Source: Synechococcaceae cyanobacterium RL_1_2
GTDB taxonomy: Bacteria; Cyanobacteriota; Cyanobacteriia; Cyanobacteriales; JAAUPO01
DNA: 7,346 nt
NCBI GenBank assembly: GCA_012033095.1
Contig: JAAUPO010000108.1
Coordinates: forward strand, 1 to 7,346
Direction: 5' to 3'
The translations under genes were made by a program, and so were the position numbers. The notes under the pieces are model-generated. The model saw nothing but the letters and a program-made list of their open reading frames with translations, had not been told where the DNA came from and searched no databases. Shown piece after piece: positions 5,713 through 7,346 of this stretch; the stretch's first letter is position 1, and each line of letters opens with the position of its first letter.

Positions 5713-5738
5713 TTTATAAAGCCCCCCGGCCCCCAATG
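5713..5738 (+). repeat. 26-bp dispersed repeat, copy 2
   Basis: This is the second copy of the unit at 5490-5515, differing by one base. It ends 12 bases before the mrgA stop codon complement (5750), so it forms the 3' untranslated region of mrgA. Read from mrgA, it gives gggggccgggggg followed by ctttataaa; no stable hairpin is apparent here, so terminator activity is doubtful. Confidence 0.7.
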
Positions 5739-5749
5739 AAGAATGAGGG

Positions 5750-6187
5750 TTACTCCAGGTGACTTCTTAACATCCATGTATTCTTTTGATGCAGTTCAAT
5801 ACGACGAATCGCCAAATCTCCACTGACCTGATCCCCCGATGCTTCCGCCGCCTCAATTACGGTTTTGGCAATAGCCACGATCGCTTCTTGATCCGCCACT
5901 AGTTGCTTAATCATCTCCGTCGCTTTAGGGATGCCTTCTGCTTCCTTGACTGAACTTAATTGGGAAAAAGCAGTATAGCTACCGGGGGCAAATTCCCCTA
6001 AACTTCTAATGCGTTCAGCAATCTCATCCACCGCCAAAGCCAATTCAGTATATTGGGTCTCGAACATCGTATGGAGAGTGGTGAACATCGGGCCCGTGAC
6101 ATTCCAATGAAAATTATGGGTTTTGAGATAAAGGGTATAGCTACTAGCCAATAATTGGGATAGGGAATCGGTTACGGAGTTACTCAT
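5750..6187 (-). CDS. mrgA: Dps/MrgA family ferritin-like iron-storage and stress-protection protein
   Basis: Dps-family mini-ferritin of 145 residues, a usual length for the compact members. These proteins assemble as dodecamers, oxidise Fe(II) at inter-subunit sites using peroxide and store the iron, protecting DNA and photosystems. The ferroxidase signature is complete: THNFHWNVTGPMFTTLHTMFETQY supplies His27, His39 and Glu43 (often Asp in relatives), and VDEIAERIRSLG supplies Asp54 and Glu58. The C-terminal helix HQKNTWMLRSHLE is the standard Dps ending. The N-terminus is short and lacks the Lys-rich tail that binds DNA in E. coli Dps, so non-specific DNA binding is unlikely. In Synechocystis the homologue MrgA is needed for internal iron mobilisation and peroxide resistance; that role is transferred by similarity. 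The ATG at 6187 has a weak GAAGA upstream. It is divergent from the ndbB-like gene across 284 bases. Confidence 0.92.
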   Translation of the reverse strand: MSNSVTDSLSQLLASSYTLYLKTHNFHWNVTGPMFTTLHTMFETQYTELALAVDEIAERIRSLGEFAPGSYTAFSQLSSVKEAEGIPKATEMIKQLVADQEAIVAIAKTVIEAAEASGDQVSGDLAIRRIELHQKNTWMLRSHLE

Positions 6188-6283
6188 TACGTCTTCAAAT
6201 TACAATCAAAAAATTATCGATAAAGCTTCAATGTATAGTTTGGTGAGATTTCTAGGGGCCTGGGTAATATAAATTAATTTTGA

Positions 6284-6301
6284 TTTACCCTGATTTACAT
6301 A
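6284..6301 (+). promoter_or_regulatory. HLR1-like direct repeat (candidate RpaB site)
   Basis: TTTACCCT-GA-TTTACATA has the 8+2+8 layout of the cyanobacterial HLR1 motif, two (G/T)TTACA(T/A)(T/A) repeats two bases apart, bound by the response regulator RpaB. The second half fits fully; the first half fits poorly at its 3' end. The repeats are exactly 10 bp apart. The site lies ~97 bases upstream of mrgA and ~130-150 bases upstream of the ndbB-like promoter. Confidence 0.4.
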
Positions 6302-6432
6302 GTGCTTAGGATCGTGAATTAAATAACTTAGAGGATATCTGAGAAGTATCAAATACGTTCCCAGGTTTTAACGATGTGGGATCTGGGTGATTGGATCAGC
6401 TACGCCATGCCCACGGTTCTGGGGCCAATGAC

Positions 6433-6438
6433 TATAAT
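6433..6438 (+). promoter_or_regulatory. -10 hexamer of the ndbB-like gene
   Basis: A perfect TATAAT lies 33 bases before the ATG at 6472, preceded by tgac, which is close to an extended -10. No -35 hexamer is found 16-18 bases upstream, so an activator may be needed. The predicted leader is about 27 bases and has no evident Shine-Dalgarno, which is common in cyanobacteria. Confidence 0.45.
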
Positions 6439-6471
6439 GGGGGAAGTGTTTCCTTGTTATTTTTCCCCTAT

Positions 6472-7346
6472 ATGATCTCCCCCCATCCAGTAACTAAAAT
6501 TTGTATCGTTGGCGGCGGCTTCGGTGGTCTTTATACTGCTTTGAAATTAGAACAATTACCCTGGCCGGGGGAGCAAAAAGTTGAAATTACCCTCATTGAT
6601 AAAAGCGATCGCTTCATTTTTCTACCTTTACTGTATGAGTTAGTAACAGGGGAAATGCAAACCTGGGAAGTGGCCCCTAGTTTTGCGGAATTGTTGGGCT
6701 CCACTGCCATTCGTTTTGTGCAAGGGGAAGTGAGTAAAATTGATGTTAATCGCCAGGAAATTAGGTTAACCAATCGCCAAACCCTAGACTACGATCGCTT
6801 AGTCATTGGGGTGGGGGGCTGTACTCCCACGGGCAATATTCCTGGGGTAATGGATTATGCCATTCCTTTTCGTACGGTGGATGATGCCCATCGTCTTAAG
6901 GAAAAACTCAGACTTTTGGAATTGAATAACCCTGACAAAATTAGGGTGGCCATCGTTGGTGGAGGCTATAGCGGGGTGGAGTTAGCGTGCAAAATTAGCG
7001 ATCGCCTCGGCAAAGTGGGCCGGGTAAGGGTGATCGATCGTGGCCCAACAATCCTCAAGCAAGCAGATGATTTTAACCGGCAATCCGCTGAAGAAGCATT
7101 ACAAAAGAGACAGGTCTGGATTGATTATGAAACGGAAGTGACGGAGCTAACCCAGGATACGATTTCCCTGTTATTCCGGGGGGAAGTAGATCCCATTCCA
7201 GTGGATTTGGTGTTGTGGACAGTGGGGAATGATGTTTCTCCCTTGATTAAGGAGCTAGACCTAAAGAAAAACGATCGCGGTCAGCTTTACACTAATCCCT
7301 ATCTGCAATTGGATCGTAATCCTGAAATTTTTGCCCTGGGGGACGG
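6472..7346 (+). CDS. ndbB: NdbB/NDC1-type NAD(P)H:quinone oxidoreductase, 3'-truncated by the window
   Basis: Type II NAD(P)H dehydrogenase, a two-dinucleotide-fold flavoprotein. The window holds 291 codons from ATG 6472 and ends inside the gene; full-length relatives are about 400 residues. The N-terminal FAD fold has IVGGGFGGLYTAL (Gly14-Gly19), and the second, NAD(P)H-binding fold has VAIVGGGYSGVELA (Gly163-Gly168) with Asp189 at the end of its second strand, which leans toward NADH. The last codons, IFALGDG, start the second FAD motif. The block LPLLYELVTGEMQTWEVAP is characteristic, from memory, of the cyanobacterial NdbB / plant NDC1 branch, which reduces demethylphylloquinone in vitamin K1 synthesis (EC 1.6.5.12) and can feed electrons to plastoquinone. 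It would act as a peripheral thylakoid membrane protein without transmembrane helices. The NDH-2 family is certain; the NdbB subtype is likely. In-frame upstream TTG (6454) is less likely than the ATG because it lies too close to the -10. Confidence 0.88.
   Translation, partial: MISPHPVTKICIVGGGFGGLYTALKLEQLPWPGEQKVEITLIDKSDRFIFLPLLYELVTGEMQTWEVAPSFAELLGSTAIRFVQGEVSKIDVNRQEIRLTNRQTLDYDRLVIGVGGCTPTGNIPGVMDYAIPFRTVDDAHRLKEKLRLLELNNPDKIRVAIVGGGYSGVELACKISDRLGKVGRVRVIDRGPTILKQADDFNRQSAEEALQKRQVWIDYETEVTELTQDTISLLFRGEVDPIPVDLVLWTVGNDVSPLIKELDLKKNDRGQLYTNPYLQLDRNPEIFALGD

Larger units (their letters stand above)
5150..5749. other. 600-base non-coding region between mtnB and mrgA
   Basis: The region must contain the mtnBDC promoter (minus strand). 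It also holds an inverted repeat at 5221-5242, a HIP1 site (5344), a 9-bp tandem repeat aataaaacc x2 (5370-5387), and the dispersed repeats at 5490-5515, 5546-5576 and 5713-5738. On the minus strand a 50-codon open frame (5357 to 5205) and overlapping hydrophobic pieces (for example LGAMVLLVLFAVR near 5370-5400) are visible. None has a ribosome-binding site or recognisable homology, so at most they are remnants of a lost gene. Confidence 0.55.
6188..6471. promoter_or_regulatory. divergent control region between mrgA and the ndbB-like gene
   Basis: This non-coding 284-bp gap must drive both genes. It contains a 10-bp palindrome TTATCGATAA (6214-6223), a GGGTAA/TTACCC dyad (starting at 6262 and ending at 6290), the direct repeat at 6281-6301 and a TATAAT at 6433. 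I see no clear PerR or Fur box. The mrgA -10 is unclear; TATACA on the minus strand (6237-6232) is the best candidate but lacks a -35. Confidence 0.5.

Noticed and set aside
6531..6773. 80-codon open frame on the - strand
   Set aside because: It is antisense to the ndbB-like gene, whose protein sequence is clearly conserved in this stretch.
1..7346. CRISPR array, tRNA or rRNA gene
   Set aside because: No regularly spaced repeats and no tRNA- or rRNA-like sequences were seen on either strand.

Overview
The window looks like a chromosomal segment of a unicellular cyanobacterium of the Synechocystis type. The palindrome GCGATCGC (HIP1) occurs eight times in 7.3 kb (765, 3220, 3286, 3416, 3817, 5344, 6605, 6998), a density typical of Synechocystis. 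The gene set is also cyanobacterial: an isolated Hpt protein resembling the N-terminal half of the split pilus chemotaxis kinase PilL, a DUF427 protein, a Dps/MrgA ferritin-like protein and an NdbB/NDC1-type NAD(P)H:quinone reductase. The species assignment is inferred; no database search was possible.

Left part (1-2100, + strand). About 390 bases without a gene carry a 20-bp AT-only palindrome and a 10-bp tandem duplication. A HAD-superfamily hydrolase gene follows, broken by a -1 frameshift in a T6 run. Next comes an intact Hpt-domain gene (pilL-N-like) with a good Shine-Dalgarno, ending at a large hairpin.

Middle (2100-2923). This is a repeat-rich, gene-poor stretch: an imperfect ~43-bp palindrome whose right arm is repeated at bases 1-31, a 322-bp element bounded by 14-bp perfect inverted repeats, and a smaller ~147-bp element bounded by GAACTTACGC inverted repeats that carries a C-rich/G-rich palindrome. 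It appears to be a landing site for MITE-like elements. Downstream, a small DUF427 gene (+) ends tail-to-tail against the next operon.

Centre (3238-5149, - strand). A compact operon mtnB-mtnD-mtnC encodes three consecutive late steps of the methionine salvage pathway: the dehydratase, then the enolase-phosphatase, then the dioxygenase. mtnC and mtnD are intact with all catalytic residues. The first gene, mtnB, is frameshifted near its 5' end, so its first ~32 codons lie in another frame. No mtnA, mtnK or mtnP is present here.

Right part (5150-7346). A 600-base non-coding stretch holds dispersed repeats, including a second copy of the C-rich palindrome in opposite orientation and a duplicated 26-bp unit. 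Then mrgA/dps (-) and a 3'-truncated ndbB-like gene (+) diverge from a 284-bp intergenic region. That region contains an 8+2+8 direct repeat resembling the RpaB-binding HLR1 motif and a TATAAT -10 hexamer. The pairing of an iron/peroxide protection protein with a quinone reductase fits a light- or redox-responsive shared control region, but that is inference.

The strongest unexpected signals are two single-base frameshifts in T runs (the HAD gene and mtnB), the nested MITE-like elements, and the possible HLR1 site. I see no convincing new defence or enzymatic system.
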